Positions 1 through 7,687 of a stretch of 10,374 nucleotides of DNA are shown piece after piece. Positions within the stretch are counted from its first letter, which is position 1; each line of letters begins with the position of its first letter. The position numbers and the translations under genes are program-made. A model generated the notes under the pieces. That model made no database searches. It was not told the DNA's origin and worked only from the letters and a program-made list of their open reading frames with translations. This DNA comes from Chloroflexota bacterium (GTDB lineage: Bacteria > Chloroflexota > Anaerolineae > Anaerolineales > Anaerolineaceae), in contig JAJUJY010000146.1 of NCBI GenBank assembly GCA_029265085.1, positions 1 through 10,374 on the forward strand, read 5' to 3'.

Positions 1-3
1 AAA

Positions 4-40
4 AAAACTAGCCTGGGAGATCAACTGCCAGGCTAGTTTT
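4..40 (-). terminator. Intrinsic terminator of glnA
   Basis: A perfect 13-bp inverted repeat (arms 4-16 and 28-40, 11-nt loop) lies 12 bases past the glnA stop codon. Read on the minus strand, the stem is followed by a run of T residues (7 counting the stem edge), the classical rho-independent layout. On the plus strand the stem is also followed by four T, so it may work both ways, but nothing upstream in the window would use it in that direction. Confidence 0.88.
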
Positions 41-52
41 ACGACAACAAAA

Positions 53-1390
53 TTATGCAGTCTCCAGGAATTTTGTCAATTCCCAATCGGTAACACGAAT
101 CCGGAACTCATCCCACTCAGCCAGTTTTGCCCGGCGGTAGGCATCATAAAGCTGTGGGGTAAAGGCAGAGGTTAAAACAGCATCACGATCCAGCTCTTCC
201 ATTGCCTCATATAATGAACCGGGCAACTCTTTAACGCCAAGCTCTTCACGTTCTGCTTTAGACAATTCATATACATTGATCTGGTTTAATGGCTTGGATA
301 ATGGCAAATTATGATCAATGCCATCTAAAGCTGCTTCAAGCATACAGGCAAAAGCGAGGTAAGGATTGCAGGAAGGATCCGGACAGCGAAGTTCCGCCCG
401 AGTCGCTTTCGACATGCCGGCATTGAAACGCGGAATACGAATTAATGCAGAGCGGTTCATTTGCGCCCAACCTACATAAACGGGTGCTTCATATCCCGGA
501 ACAAGTCGCTTGTATGAATTGACCGAAGGTGCAACCACCCCTGCCAGACCTCGAGCATGCGCTAATTGACCCGCGATAAATCCATAGGCCAGTTTGGACA
601 GCAAAAATTCATCCGTTGGATCATAGAACAAATTGTTGCCATTAAAATCTGATAACGATTGGTGACAATGCATTCCAGAGCCATTGATCCCAAAAATCGG
701 TTTTGGCATGAATGAAGCAACCAGGCCGTGTTGTGCAGCAATAGCTTTGACCGTATATTTCAAGGTCAATACATTATCCGCTGTACGAAGTGCGTCAGCG
801 AATCGGAAATCGATTTCATGCTGGCCTAAAGCCACTTCATGGTGTCCAACCTCAATTTCCAACCCCATCGACCACAAAGCATCCATTAATTCGGTACGCA
901 CCCGCACAGCCTCGTCACTGGGTGAAAAATCAAAATATCCGCCAACATCATGAGGGACAGGATGAATCGTATCTGAACCATTTCGCTTAAACAAGAAAAA
1001 TTCTGGTTCAGGTCCAACGTTAAATACCCAACCACGCGCTTTCACTTTTTCGAGCGCGCGTTTTAACATCCCGCGCGGATCTGCCGGGAACGGAGAACCA
1101 TCCATCTGAAAAATATCACAAATAACCCGCGCACGGCGCATTTCAACTGGCGTCCATGGAAGAACAGTGTATGTATCCGGGTCAATTTTTAAATGCATAT
1201 CGCTTTCTTGAATGCGGGCAAATCCTTCTACCGATGATCCGTCAAACCAGACACCATTTTCAAGCGCTCCTGCTAGCTGGTGAACAGGTGCATCCACGCT
1301 TTTTACAACACCCAATACGTCAGTGAATTGGTATGAAATAAATTTCACACCATCCGCTTTAACTCGCTCTAATAACTCTTTGTGATCCAT
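53..1390 (-). CDS. glnA: Glutamine synthetase type I (GSI-alpha-like)
   Basis: Cytosolic enzyme that makes glutamine from glutamate, ammonium and ATP; it forms a dodecamer in this family. The 445-residue product fits the GSI-alpha size. Visible motifs are the beta-grasp segment FDGSSVEGFARIQESDM (49-65), EPEFFLF (128-134) with an active-site Glu, the ATP-binding signature KPIFGINGSGMHCHQS (230-245), and NSYKRLVPGYEAP (291-303). Arg59 in GFARIQESD matches the feedback-sensing Arg of Bacillus-type GSI-alpha. The region around Tyr374 (NQINVYELS) does not match the adenylylation consensus well, so control by adenylylation is unlikely (inference). An in-frame GTG at 1516 would add 42 residues, but the ATG at 1390 has an ideal GGAGG and starts at the usual family N-terminus. 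The gene stands alone behind a long leader. Confidence 0.96.
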   Translation of the reverse strand: MDHKELLERVKADGVKFISYQFTDVLGVVKSVDAPVHQLAGALENGVWFDGSSVEGFARIQESDMHLKIDPDTYTVLPWTPVEMRRARVICDIFQMDGSPFPADPRGMLKRALEKVKARGWVFNVGPEPEFFLFKRNGSDTIHPVPHDVGGYFDFSPSDEAVRVRTELMDALWSMGLEIEVGHHEVALGQHEIDFRFADALRTADNVLTLKYTVKAIAAQHGLVASFMPKPIFGINGSGMHCHQSLSDFNGNNLFYDPTDEFLLSKLAYGFIAGQLAHARGLAGVVAPSVNSYKRLVPGYEAPVYVGWAQMNRSALIRIPRFNAGMSKATRAELRCPDPSCNPYLAFACMLEAALDGIDHNLPLSKPLNQINVYELSKAEREELGVKELPGSLYEAMEELDRDAVLTSAFTPQLYDAYRRAKLAEWDEFRIRVTDWELTKFLETA

Positions 1391-1395
1391 CTTTA

Positions 1396-1400
1396 CCTCC
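1396..1400 (-). promoter_or_regulatory. Ribosome binding site of glnA
   Basis: GGAGG followed by a 5-base spacer (TAAAG) and the ATG at 1390. This strong site fixes the glnA start and rules against the upstream in-frame GTG at 1516. Confidence 0.9.
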
Positions 1401-1418
1401 ATTGGCTTAAATAAATAA

Positions 1419-1438
1419 GGGCATGCCTGGGCATGCCC
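1419..1438 (-). promoter_or_regulatory. GC-rich terminator-like hairpin just before the glnA ribosome binding site
   Basis: GGGCATGCC and GGCATGCCC (1430-1438 and 1419-1427) form an 8-bp stem with a 4-nt CCAG loop in the glnA leader RNA. It is followed by TTATTTATTT and ends 18 bases before GGAGG. It could be an attenuator, a stability element, or a protein-binding site in DNA, since each arm contains the palindrome GGCATGCC. Confidence 0.45.
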
Positions 1439-1477
1439 CGATTGAGAAAAAATTTGGATGCAGCCCTTCCATATAAC

Positions 1478-1504
1478 AAAAAGCAGGTTCTGCCTGTAGA
1501 GGCA
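1478..1504 (-). promoter_or_regulatory. Candidate attenuator: two mutually exclusive stems in the glnA leader
   Basis: On the minus strand TGCCT (1504-1500) can pair with AGGCA (1495-1491) across a 4-nt loop. The same AGGCA is needed for the overlapping stem AGGCAG/CTGCTT (1495-1490 with 1486-1481, one G-T pair, 3-nt loop), which runs into a short T tract (TTTTTGTT). This has the antiterminator/terminator layout of an attenuator. The stems are short, so the call is tentative. Confidence 0.35.
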
Positions 1505-1762
1505 TTTCCTGATCACTGTGGTTCACCTGGCACAACCGTCACCGGTTGCTTTTCGTTTCACACTTCTTCCGGAAGGGAGAAAGGAGCCTGTGACCATGCT
1601 CCAGAGGCATCCGCTGATCTTTCGATTTTTCCCTGATTTTTCTCGTCAGGGTTAGCACTCTCTTCGCAGAGAGGAACCTCCACCTCGTAATCTCAAGTTA
1701 TGAGATTCAGCCGCTATTTCTCCGGTATTCAATTGTAAAGACATCCTCAAAACAATGAAAAG

Positions 1763-1792
1763 ATTCTATTCCCGAATTCTTGTATATGTCAA
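1763..1792 (-). promoter_or_regulatory. Sigma70-type promoter of glnA
   Basis: Minus-strand TTGACA (1792-1787, perfect consensus), 18-base spacer, TAGAAT (1768-1763, one mismatch from TATAAT). The expected transcription start near 1755 gives a glnA leader of about 365 nt. Confidence 0.7.
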
Positions 1793-1830
1793 GGGTTTTT
1801 CCATGAACTTTCAAAAAAGCAAAGAAACAC

Positions 1831-1858
1831 TTGACCAATTGAACATTTGTACTATAAT
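1831..1858 (+). promoter_or_regulatory. Sigma70-type promoter of recA
   Basis: TTGACC (1831-1836), 16-base spacer, perfect TATAAT (1853-1858). The expected start near 1865 gives a leader of about 77 nt before recA. The spacer contains an SOS-like box. Confidence 0.72.
1841..1852. promoter_or_regulatory. Putative LexA (SOS) box in the recA promoter
   Basis: GAACATTTGTAC differs by one base from the GAAC-N4-GTTC pattern bound by Gram-positive-type LexA. It fills the spacer between -35 and -10, where a bound repressor would block RNA polymerase. Sequence match and position are seen; LexA binding is inferred, and no lexA gene lies in the window. Confidence 0.55.
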
Positions 1859-1928
1859 AGTTTTAATGTTTCTAGAATTGTTCCCAAACATGAATTTTGG
1901 ATATAATTTGTTAATTGCAGAATAAGAT

Positions 1929-1934
1929 AAGGAG
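1929..1934 (+). promoter_or_regulatory. Ribosome binding site of recA
   Basis: AAGGAG, seven bases before the ATG at 1942. It selects this ATG over the in-frame TTG at 1915, which has no such site. Confidence 0.85.
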
Positions 1935-1941
1935 ATCAGTA

Positions 1942-3045
1942 ATGGCCCGTAAATCCTCCAGTTCGGCTTCCCAGCCTTTACCCGCAGCCTCCTCAAACAT
2001 GGAAGATGCTCGCCGTGCAGTACTCGATAAAGCTTTGGGCGATATTATCAAACGGTATGGAGAAGGTTCAATCATGCGTATGGGTGAAGCACATCACCTT
2101 GCTGTAGAAGCAATTCCAACTGGTTCATTATCACTCGATATTGCATTAGGGGTGGGCGGTATTCCTCGCGGACGAATCACAGAAATTTATGGTCCGGAAT
2201 CCTCCGGAAAGACGACCATCTGCTTGCATGTTGTTGCTGAAGCGCAAAAATTAGGTGGAATGGCAGCTTATGTAGATATGGAGCATGCGCTTGATCCAAC
2301 CTACGCCGCCCGCCTGGGCGTTGACATCAACAACCTTTTGGTTTCTCAACCTGATACCGGTGAACAAGCACTGGAAATTGCCGAGACACTCGTTCGCTCA
2401 GGCGCAGTAGATATTGTAGTGATTGACTCCGTCGCAGCCCTCGTTCCTCGAAATGAAATTGAGGGTGATATGGGCGACGCCTCAATGGGTATGCAAGCCC
2501 GCCTGATGTCTCAAGCCTTGCGGAAATTATCTGGCGCGATTAATCAAACCAAAACAGCCGTATTCTTTACGAATCAGCTTCGCCAAAAAATTGGGGTTAT
2601 GTTTGGAAACCCGGAAACAACCCCAGGTGGATTAGCATTAAAATTTTATGCATCCGTTCGCCTGGACATTCGCCGCATTCAATCCATCAAGGTTGGGCAA
2701 GAAATTATTGGTAACCGCGTCCGTGTGCGTGTTGTTAAAAATAAAGTTGCAGCGCCTTTCCGTACCGCAGAATTTGATATCATGTACAATGAGGGTATCT
2801 CCAAAATGGGAGATATTCTAGACCTGGCAACCGAGCTAGAAATTGTGACAAAACGTGGTGCTTTCTTCTCCTATGGTGACGTCCGGTTAGGTCAAGGGCG
2901 AGAAAATGCCAAGGAATTCTTACGGCAAACCCCTGAATTAGCCAAAGAAATCGAAGCTGCTGTGCGCCAGCGCGCTATCGGTGGAGAGATTCCTTTAGCG
3001 ATTTCTGGTGAAGGGGATGACGAGGGCTACGAAGAAGAAATTTAG
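1942..3045 (+). CDS. recA: Recombinase RecA
   Basis: DNA-dependent ATPase that forms filaments on single-stranded DNA, drives homologous strand exchange and stimulates LexA self-cleavage in the SOS response. The 367-residue product is a normal bacterial RecA with a slightly extended Ser/Ala-rich N-terminus (2-19). Walker A is GPESSGKT (84-91), Walker B is VDIVVIDSV (156-164), loop L1 lies around 172-196, loop L2 is around 209-230 with [15 protein letters not shown], and the family signature ALKFYASVR is at 232-240. The C-terminus is acidic ([12 protein letters not shown]), as usual. It starts at the ATG with AAGGAG. The next gene begins 19 bases after its stop. The promoter carries an SOS-like box. 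Confidence 0.98.
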   Translation: MARKSSSSASQPLPAASSNMEDARRAVLDKALGDIIKRYGEGSIMRMGEAHHLAVEAIPTGSLSLDIALGVGGIPRGRITEIYGPESSGKTTICLHVVAEAQKLGGMAAYVDMEHALDPTYAARLGVDINNLLVSQPDTGEQALEIAETLVRSGAVDIVVIDSVAALVPRNEIEGDMGDASMGMQARLMSQALRKLSGAINQTKTAVFFTNQLRQKIGVMFGNPETTPGGLALKFYASVRLDIRRIQSIKVGQEIIGNRVRVRVVKNKVAAPFRTAEFDIMYNEGISKMGDILDLATELEIVTKRGAFFSYGDVRLGQGRENAKEFLRQTPELAKEIEAAVRQRAIGGEIPLAISGEGDDEGYEEEI

Positions 3046-3064
3046 TTTTCCCTGTACAACCAGG

Positions 3065-3631
3065 ATGAAACCATCAACCCAACGAAGTAAATTATTCTTA
3101 CTGATCGCAGTCCAAGCCCTGGTGCTAATTGCCCAGGGCTGTTCATTTTCGATCACTCAACGGGCAGTACCGCAAGAAATCGCCGGTACTGCCTTCGTTC
3201 CTCCATCGCCAACACAAACATTTCAGCCCATTCAAAACACCGAACCAACCGCCGTTTCCACATCTTCAACGAGCTGCGAGAATAACCTGACATTTCAAAC
3301 CGATTTGACTATCCCGGATGGTAGTGTTATTCAGCCTGGAGCATCAATGGACAAGCGGTGGGAAGTTAAAAATAGCGGTACCTGCAATTGGGGGGCGGGA
3401 TATACCTTGCGTTTGATTGCAGGAGATATCCTCGGATCAAACCCCGAACAGGCTTTATATCCTGCCCGTTCTGGCACAAATCTTGTAATTCGGATATTGT
3501 TCCAATCGCCACTTGAACCAGGTAATTACAACAGCGCCTGGCAGGCTTTCTCACCTGACGATAATCCCTTTGGAGATCCAATATTTATAAAATTTCAAGT
3601 TCCCGAACAAACAATTGAGCCAACACCCTGA
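3065..3631 (+). CDS. Lipoprotein with NBR1-type Ig-like domain
   Basis: Predicted exported lipoprotein of 188 residues. The N-terminus has basic residues, a hydrophobic core (10-24) and a relaxed lipobox AQGC with Cys26 as the lipid site. A Ser/Thr/Pro-rich linker (about 40-70) follows. Residues about 71-179 resemble the Ig-like domain of NBR1: TDLTIPDGSVIQPG, then RWEVKNSGTCNWGAGYTL and a final FIKFQV strand. In prokaryotes such domains occur on surface proteins; the ligand here is unknown. In-frame upstream codons (GTG 3008, ATG 3017) lie inside recA and would add a long tail before the signal peptide, so ATG 3065 is preferred although it lacks a good ribosome binding site. It is probably co-transcribed with recA and translationally coupled to the next gene. 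Confidence 0.8.
   Translation: MKPSTQRSKLFLLIAVQALVLIAQGCSFSITQRAVPQEIAGTAFVPPSPTQTFQPIQNTEPTAVSTSSTSCENNLTFQTDLTIPDGSVIQPGASMDKRWEVKNSGTCNWGAGYTLRLIAGDILGSNPEQALYPARSGTNLVIRILFQSPLEPGNYNSAWQAFSPDDNPFGDPIFIKFQVPEQTIEPTP
3115..3140 (+). other. Perfect hairpin inside the lipoprotein signal-peptide region
   Basis: AGCCCTGG (3115-3122) and CCAGGGCT (3133-3140) form an 8-bp perfect stem with a 10-nt loop, followed by GTTCATTTTC. It lies about 70 bases after the recA stop and resembles a weak intrinsic terminator embedded in coding sequence. It could lower transcription of the two downstream genes relative to recA. The repeat is seen; termination is inferred, and chance within coding sequence is possible. 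Confidence 0.35.
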
Positions 3632-3632
3632 A

Positions 3633-4565
3633 ATGAAACCAGATATTAAAAATCCCAGCCGCACAACGAACGCCTCTCTTTTGGTGGTTTGGATTATCTT
3701 TTTATTTATTACCCTGATTACATTAGGCGCATTTATATACCTGGTAACCTTTACTCCGGCGGCCAACGGATGGAACAGCCAACTCGAACAAATTATTAGC
3801 CAAATTGTCCCCCAGGATACCCAGCCTACCCCCACGAAGATATTGATTATTGCAGTAGATAACCCTACCATTACTGCAACCCCTTTTCAACCCCTGCCAA
3901 CCTCAACCCCTACTCCAATTCCAAGTCCTACACCACTACCAACTGAGACTCCCGTTCCAACCGCTACTCCAGAGCCAACCGAGCCCCCTCCACCAGAACC
4001 TCCTTCTTCTGATTCAGTCTTAATTCAAGGTATTTATGGTTTTCCACAAACCTTTATGTTGGATTGCGAATCCAGATCCTCTGTGGATTGGGCGAGATAT
4101 TTTGGGACTCAAATTGATGAATTAGAATTTTTATACGGATTACCTACTTCTGACGACCCCAATATCGGGTTCGTTGGAGGGTATAATGATTTTTCTGGGC
4201 AGATACCACCAAATTCCTACGGCGTACACGCCGCCCCTATTGCTGCTCATCTGAGAGCATATGGATTACCTGCCGTAGAACGCTACGGATACTCTTTTGA
4301 TGACCTCAAACAAGAATTAAACCAAGGGGATCCGGTCATCGCCTGGATCATTTATGGGATTACACGCGGCTGGTCAACTACTTATACAACTTCAGCCGGT
4401 AATGAAGTCCTTGTCGCACCCAATGAACATACAGTTATTGTCATTGGATATGATCCATATGGTGTAACAATCCTGGATGGTGCAATGGTTTATTGGCGCA
4501 GTACTGATGATTTCCTTGTATCCTGGGGGGTTCTCGGAAATATGGCTGTCATTTATGATAATTAA
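3633..4565 (+). CDS. Membrane-anchored C39-like cysteine peptidase
   Basis: A 310-residue protein with one membrane helix (about 15-40, preceded by a short basic segment), an outside Pro/Thr-rich linker (about 82-126) and a C-terminal C39_2-like domain (about 130-310). Candidate catalytic residues are Cys145 in MLDCESRSS, His266 in NEHTVIVIGYD and Asp282 in VTILDG, the Cys-His-Asp order of the papain-like fold. GDPVIAWI (232-239) is also typical. Domains of this kind cleave peptides outside the cytoplasm or process secreted peptides; no substrate is apparent here. The start ATG is one base after the preceding stop (TGA-A-ATG) and has no ribosome binding site, so translation probably depends on re-initiation. 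An in-frame TTG at 3615 is less likely. Confidence 0.78.
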   Translation: MKPDIKNPSRTTNASLLVVWIIFLFITLITLGAFIYLVTFTPAANGWNSQLEQIISQIVPQDTQPTPTKILIIAVDNPTITATPFQPLPTSTPTPIPSPTPLPTETPVPTATPEPTEPPPPEPPSSDSVLIQGIYGFPQTFMLDCESRSSVDWARYFGTQIDELEFLYGLPTSDDPNIGFVGGYNDFSGQIPPNSYGVHAAPIAAHLRAYGLPAVERYGYSFDDLKQELNQGDPVIAWIIYGITRGWSTTYTTSAGNEVLVAPNEHTVIVIGYDPYGVTILDGAMVYWRSTDDFLVSWGVLGNMAVIYDN

Positions 4566-4569
4566 TAAA

Positions 4570-4599
4570 AAACTGCCTGGTCAGATCGCCAGGCAGTTT
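4570..4599. terminator. Bidirectional terminator between convergent genes
   Basis: A perfect 11-bp inverted repeat (arms 4570-4580 and 4589-4599, 8-nt loop) lies between the stops of the C39-like gene and the minus-strand lipoprotein gene. On the minus strand it is followed by a T-rich tract (TTTTTTATTAAT, overlapping the stem), giving a strong terminator. On the plus strand it ends in only three T, so it is weaker for the recA unit. Confidence 0.85.
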
Positions 4600-4620
4600 C
4601 ATGATTAATTCCTTTGCGAT

Positions 4621-5304
4621 TTAAGGAATAGTCGCTTTGGACCCATCTGGGCAGGTGTGAATACTATAATAATATCCACATGCATCAAAACAGGTACTGA
4701 CAATACAACGCTTTCCATCAAGGTCTAAACGGACCTCGGTTTCACATTGAATGTCTTGGCCGCGTAAAGGACACCATGTAGTTGGATCACCAAGGGGAAT
4801 TTCGGTTGGATACACAAATCCAGGCACAGCATAGCTGCTTTGATATACGACCTCTGCCGGGTTAACCTGTGAGTAGAATTGCAAATCAATTGTTCCGATT
4901 GCAAAAGTTGGTCCAAAACAGAATAACCGGTTGGGATACTGCGGCTCAAAGCTGCATTGGTAGTCTTTGTCGTTAATTTTCACACCATATGCTTGTTGAA
5001 TACCCGATATTTCAAAGATAACCGTCAACCCGTTTGCCCGCTTTTCCACAGAGATCATCCGCGCATTCGGAAAGTCTGCCAATGGAGTCGGGGTCAGAGT
5101 AATTGTTGCACTAGGTGTTGGAGAAGGGATCTCCGTTGCGGTAGGTTCAAGCGTGGCTGTGGCGGTTGGTGCCGGGGTTTCCGTTTCGGTGGGTAAGACT
5201 GGAATTGACGTTTCAGTCGGTTGGATTGAAGTGCTGCCGCCGCAAGCGGTTATCGAGATCATGAACAAAACAAAAATCGAAATAATAAAAATCTTGTGTT
5301 TCAT
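4621..5304 (-). CDS. Cys-rich lipoprotein of unknown function
   Basis: I do not recognise the C-terminal domain. The 227-residue product starts with a signal peptide (MKHKIFIISI and a hydrophobic core) and a lipobox ITAC with Cys21 as the lipid site. A Thr/Pro-rich spacer (about 26-75) follows, then a folded region from about 78. The mature part has eight cysteines after the lipid Cys (117, 129, 178, 187, 200, 205, 209, 218), with six crowded into the last 50 residues, which suggests disulfides in an exposed domain. Residues 78-160 look beta-rich. The start ATG is set by the signal peptide; the ribosome binding site is weak. No clear promoter was found in the 96 bases before it, which also hold the ahcY terminator. 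Confidence 0.75.
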   Translation of the reverse strand: MKHKIFIISIFVLFMISITACGGSTSIQPTETSIPVLPTETETPAPTATATLEPTATEIPSPTPSATITLTPTPLADFPNARMISVEKRANGLTVIFEISGIQQAYGVKINDKDYQCSFEPQYPNRLFCFGPTFAIGTIDLQFYSQVNPAEVVYQSSYAVPGFVYPTEIPLGDPTTWCPLRGQDIQCETEVRLDLDGKRCIVSTCFDACGYYYSIHTCPDGSKATIP

Positions 5305-5340
5305 AGGCTAACCAATAGTGAATTTATTGTAAAACGACAA

Positions 5341-5379
5341 ACGAGGCGAGTGAGAGAAAACCATCTCACCTCGCCTCGT
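5341..5379 (-). terminator. Intrinsic terminator of the adoK-ahcY unit
   Basis: A 15-bp stem (5341-5355 with 5364-5379, a single bulged base at 5369, 8-nt loop) lies just after the ahcY stop. On the minus strand it is followed by an interrupted T tract (TTTGTCGTTTT). On the plus strand no T tract follows, so it acts toward the left. Confidence 0.82.
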
Positions 5380-5400
5380 AATCAATCTGGACAGCTAGAT

Positions 5401-6660
<1,260 letters not shown>

Positions 6661-6666
6661 TCAAAT

Positions 6667-6671
6667 CCTCC
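6667..6671 (-). promoter_or_regulatory. Ribosome binding site of ahcY
   Basis: GGAGG on the minus strand with a six-base spacer to the ATG at 6660, in the short gap after the adoK stop. It indicates that ahcY is translated independently within a shared mRNA. Confidence 0.85.
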
Positions 6672-6681
6672 AAAAACCAGA

Positions 6682-7647
6682 TCAGGATACTGTTAGCAAG
6701 GCATCTAAAGCGCCCTGGTCATCGAAATGTTGCCGGAAACGAGAAACAAACTCAGCCGGAGTGTATTGGTGAGATTGGGTTCCGCGCTGTTCCAAAACAT
6801 AAGCAGCAGACAGAGAACCCATCTTTCCACAAATCTCCCAATCCAAACCTAATTCATAACCGCGCAAAAAACCACCCCGGAATGCATCACCAACTCCGGT
6901 GGGATCAATGATCGCCATCGGCGGCACAACAGGTACGTGGATATTCTTGCCATCCACATATATATCGGCTCCATCCGCACCGCGGGTTACAACCACCAGT
7001 TTTACCAACTTTATAATTTGGTCTGCAGAAAAACCAGTGTGCTTTTGAAGTAGTTCAAATTCATAATCATTGACAAATAAGCTAAATGCGCCATCAACGC
7101 CGCGGGCTAATTCTTCACCACTCACCCGGGCGATTTGTTGGCTGGGATCATACAGATATGGCAATCCCATCGCTTTGCATTCTGCCACATATTGATCCAT
7201 TGCCTTTGGATCATTAGGAGAAATCACCACAAGCTTGGGATGGGCATTTTCAAAGATTTTTAAACTTAATTGGCTTGCATAAGCCATTGCCCCAGAATAA
7301 AAACTGCAAATTTGGTTATTTGCCTTATCCGTGTTAGCAAAAAACGAAGCGGTAAAGACACCAGGAATAACTTTTACATACTGCGTGTCCACACCCGCCT
7401 GTTCTAGCCAACCCCGATAATCGCTGAAATCTTCCCCAACTGTTCCGAAAACCTGAGGATGATCACCCAATAACGCAAGGGTATAAGCGATATTTGGAGC
7501 CACACCACCCCGCTGGCGGACCATCGTATCCACCAAAAACGATAAACTGATCGAATCCAGATGGTCTGGCATGATATGATCCCGGAAGTATCCGGGGAAA
7601 GTCATCAAATAATCAAAAGCAATGGAACCTGTACAAACAATCGTCAT
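6682..7647 (-). CDS. adoK: Adenosine kinase of the PfkB family
   Basis: Predicted cytosolic kinase that converts adenosine and ATP to AMP and ADP. The 321-residue protein has both PfkB signatures: GGVAPN (47-52) in the substrate-binding part and DPTGVGDAFRGGF (248-260) with catalytic Asp254 and the anion hole. From memory, the N-terminal segment (TGSIAFDYLM, SLSFLVD, RGGVA), PNDPKAM, DPSQQ and FVNDYE closely parallel the Mycobacterium tuberculosis adenosine kinase (Rv2202c), which belongs to the sugar-kinase branch, rather than the eukaryotic enzyme. Position just upstream of ahcY gives independent support, because AhcY produces adenosine. A ribokinase-like sugar kinase is the main alternative. 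The ATG has a weak AAGG site seven bases upstream. Confidence 0.85.
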   Translation of the reverse strand: MTIVCTGSIAFDYLMTFPGYFRDHIMPDHLDSISLSFLVDTMVRQRGGVAPNIAYTLALLGDHPQVFGTVGEDFSDYRGWLEQAGVDTQYVKVIPGVFTASFFANTDKANNQICSFYSGAMAYASQLSLKIFENAHPKLVVISPNDPKAMDQYVAECKAMGLPYLYDPSQQIARVSGEELARGVDGAFSLFVNDYEFELLQKHTGFSADQIIKLVKLVVVTRGADGADIYVDGKNIHVPVVPPMAIIDPTGVGDAFRGGFLRGYELGLDWEICGKMGSLSAAYVLEQRGTQSHQYTPAEFVSRFRQHFDDQGALDALLTVS

Positions 7648-7687
7648 CGAAAAGCCTTATACTTAGGATACAATAGACAACATCAAT

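Larger units (their letters stand above)
1391..1755 (-). promoter_or_regulatory. Long structured 5' leader of glnA, candidate cis-regulatory RNA
   Basis: The stretch between glnA and its predicted promoter has no convincing gene but is rich in hairpins. Read on the minus strand these are: a 7-bp stem (arms 1689-1695/1701-1707); a 6-bp stem with GCGA loop (1658-1663/1668-1673); a 6-bp stem with 9-nt loop (1631-1636/1646-1651); a short stem with GAAA loop (1617-1626); a 5-bp stem (1583-1587/1598-1602); and a 6-bp stem with GTGA loop (1533-1538/1543-1548). The GNRA loops exist only in the minus-strand RNA, which supports transcription toward glnA. A GGTTC/GAACC pairing (about 1679-1675 with 1525-1521) could close the domain. 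Two terminator-like hairpins follow. I could not match it to a known riboswitch class. Structure is seen; regulation is inferred. Confidence 0.55.

Noticed and set aside
1391..1516. N-terminal extension of glutamine synthetase from a GTG at 1516
   Set aside because: The extra 42 residues match nothing expected in the family, overlap leader hairpins, and the ATG at 1390 has an ideal ribosome binding site.
1433..1636. Small plus-strand reading frame of 67 codons
   Set aside because: It lies across the hairpins of the glnA leader on the opposite strand, has no ribosome binding site, and its translation shows no recognisable protein features.
1500..1740. Known RNA class in the glnA leader (lysine, SAM-I, M-box, ydaO, T-box, SRP RNA, RNase P, tmRNA)
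   Set aside because: Short stretches recall the M-box and SAM-I (for example AGGTGGAGG and GTGCTAA), but the conserved cores and their order are missing. I could not support any named class.
1864..1890. Second SOS-like box downstream of the recA -10 (GAATTGTTC)
   Set aside because: The half-sites are separated by two bases instead of four, so it does not fit the LexA pattern.
3008..3064. Lipoprotein start inside recA (GTG 3008 or ATG 3017)
   Set aside because: These would place about 19 or 16 extra residues before a complete signal peptide that begins well at ATG 3065.
3880..4000. Tandem DNA repeat in the C39-like gene
   Set aside because: The repetitive look comes from Pro/Thr codons of the linker; the units are irregular and there is no exact tandem repeat.
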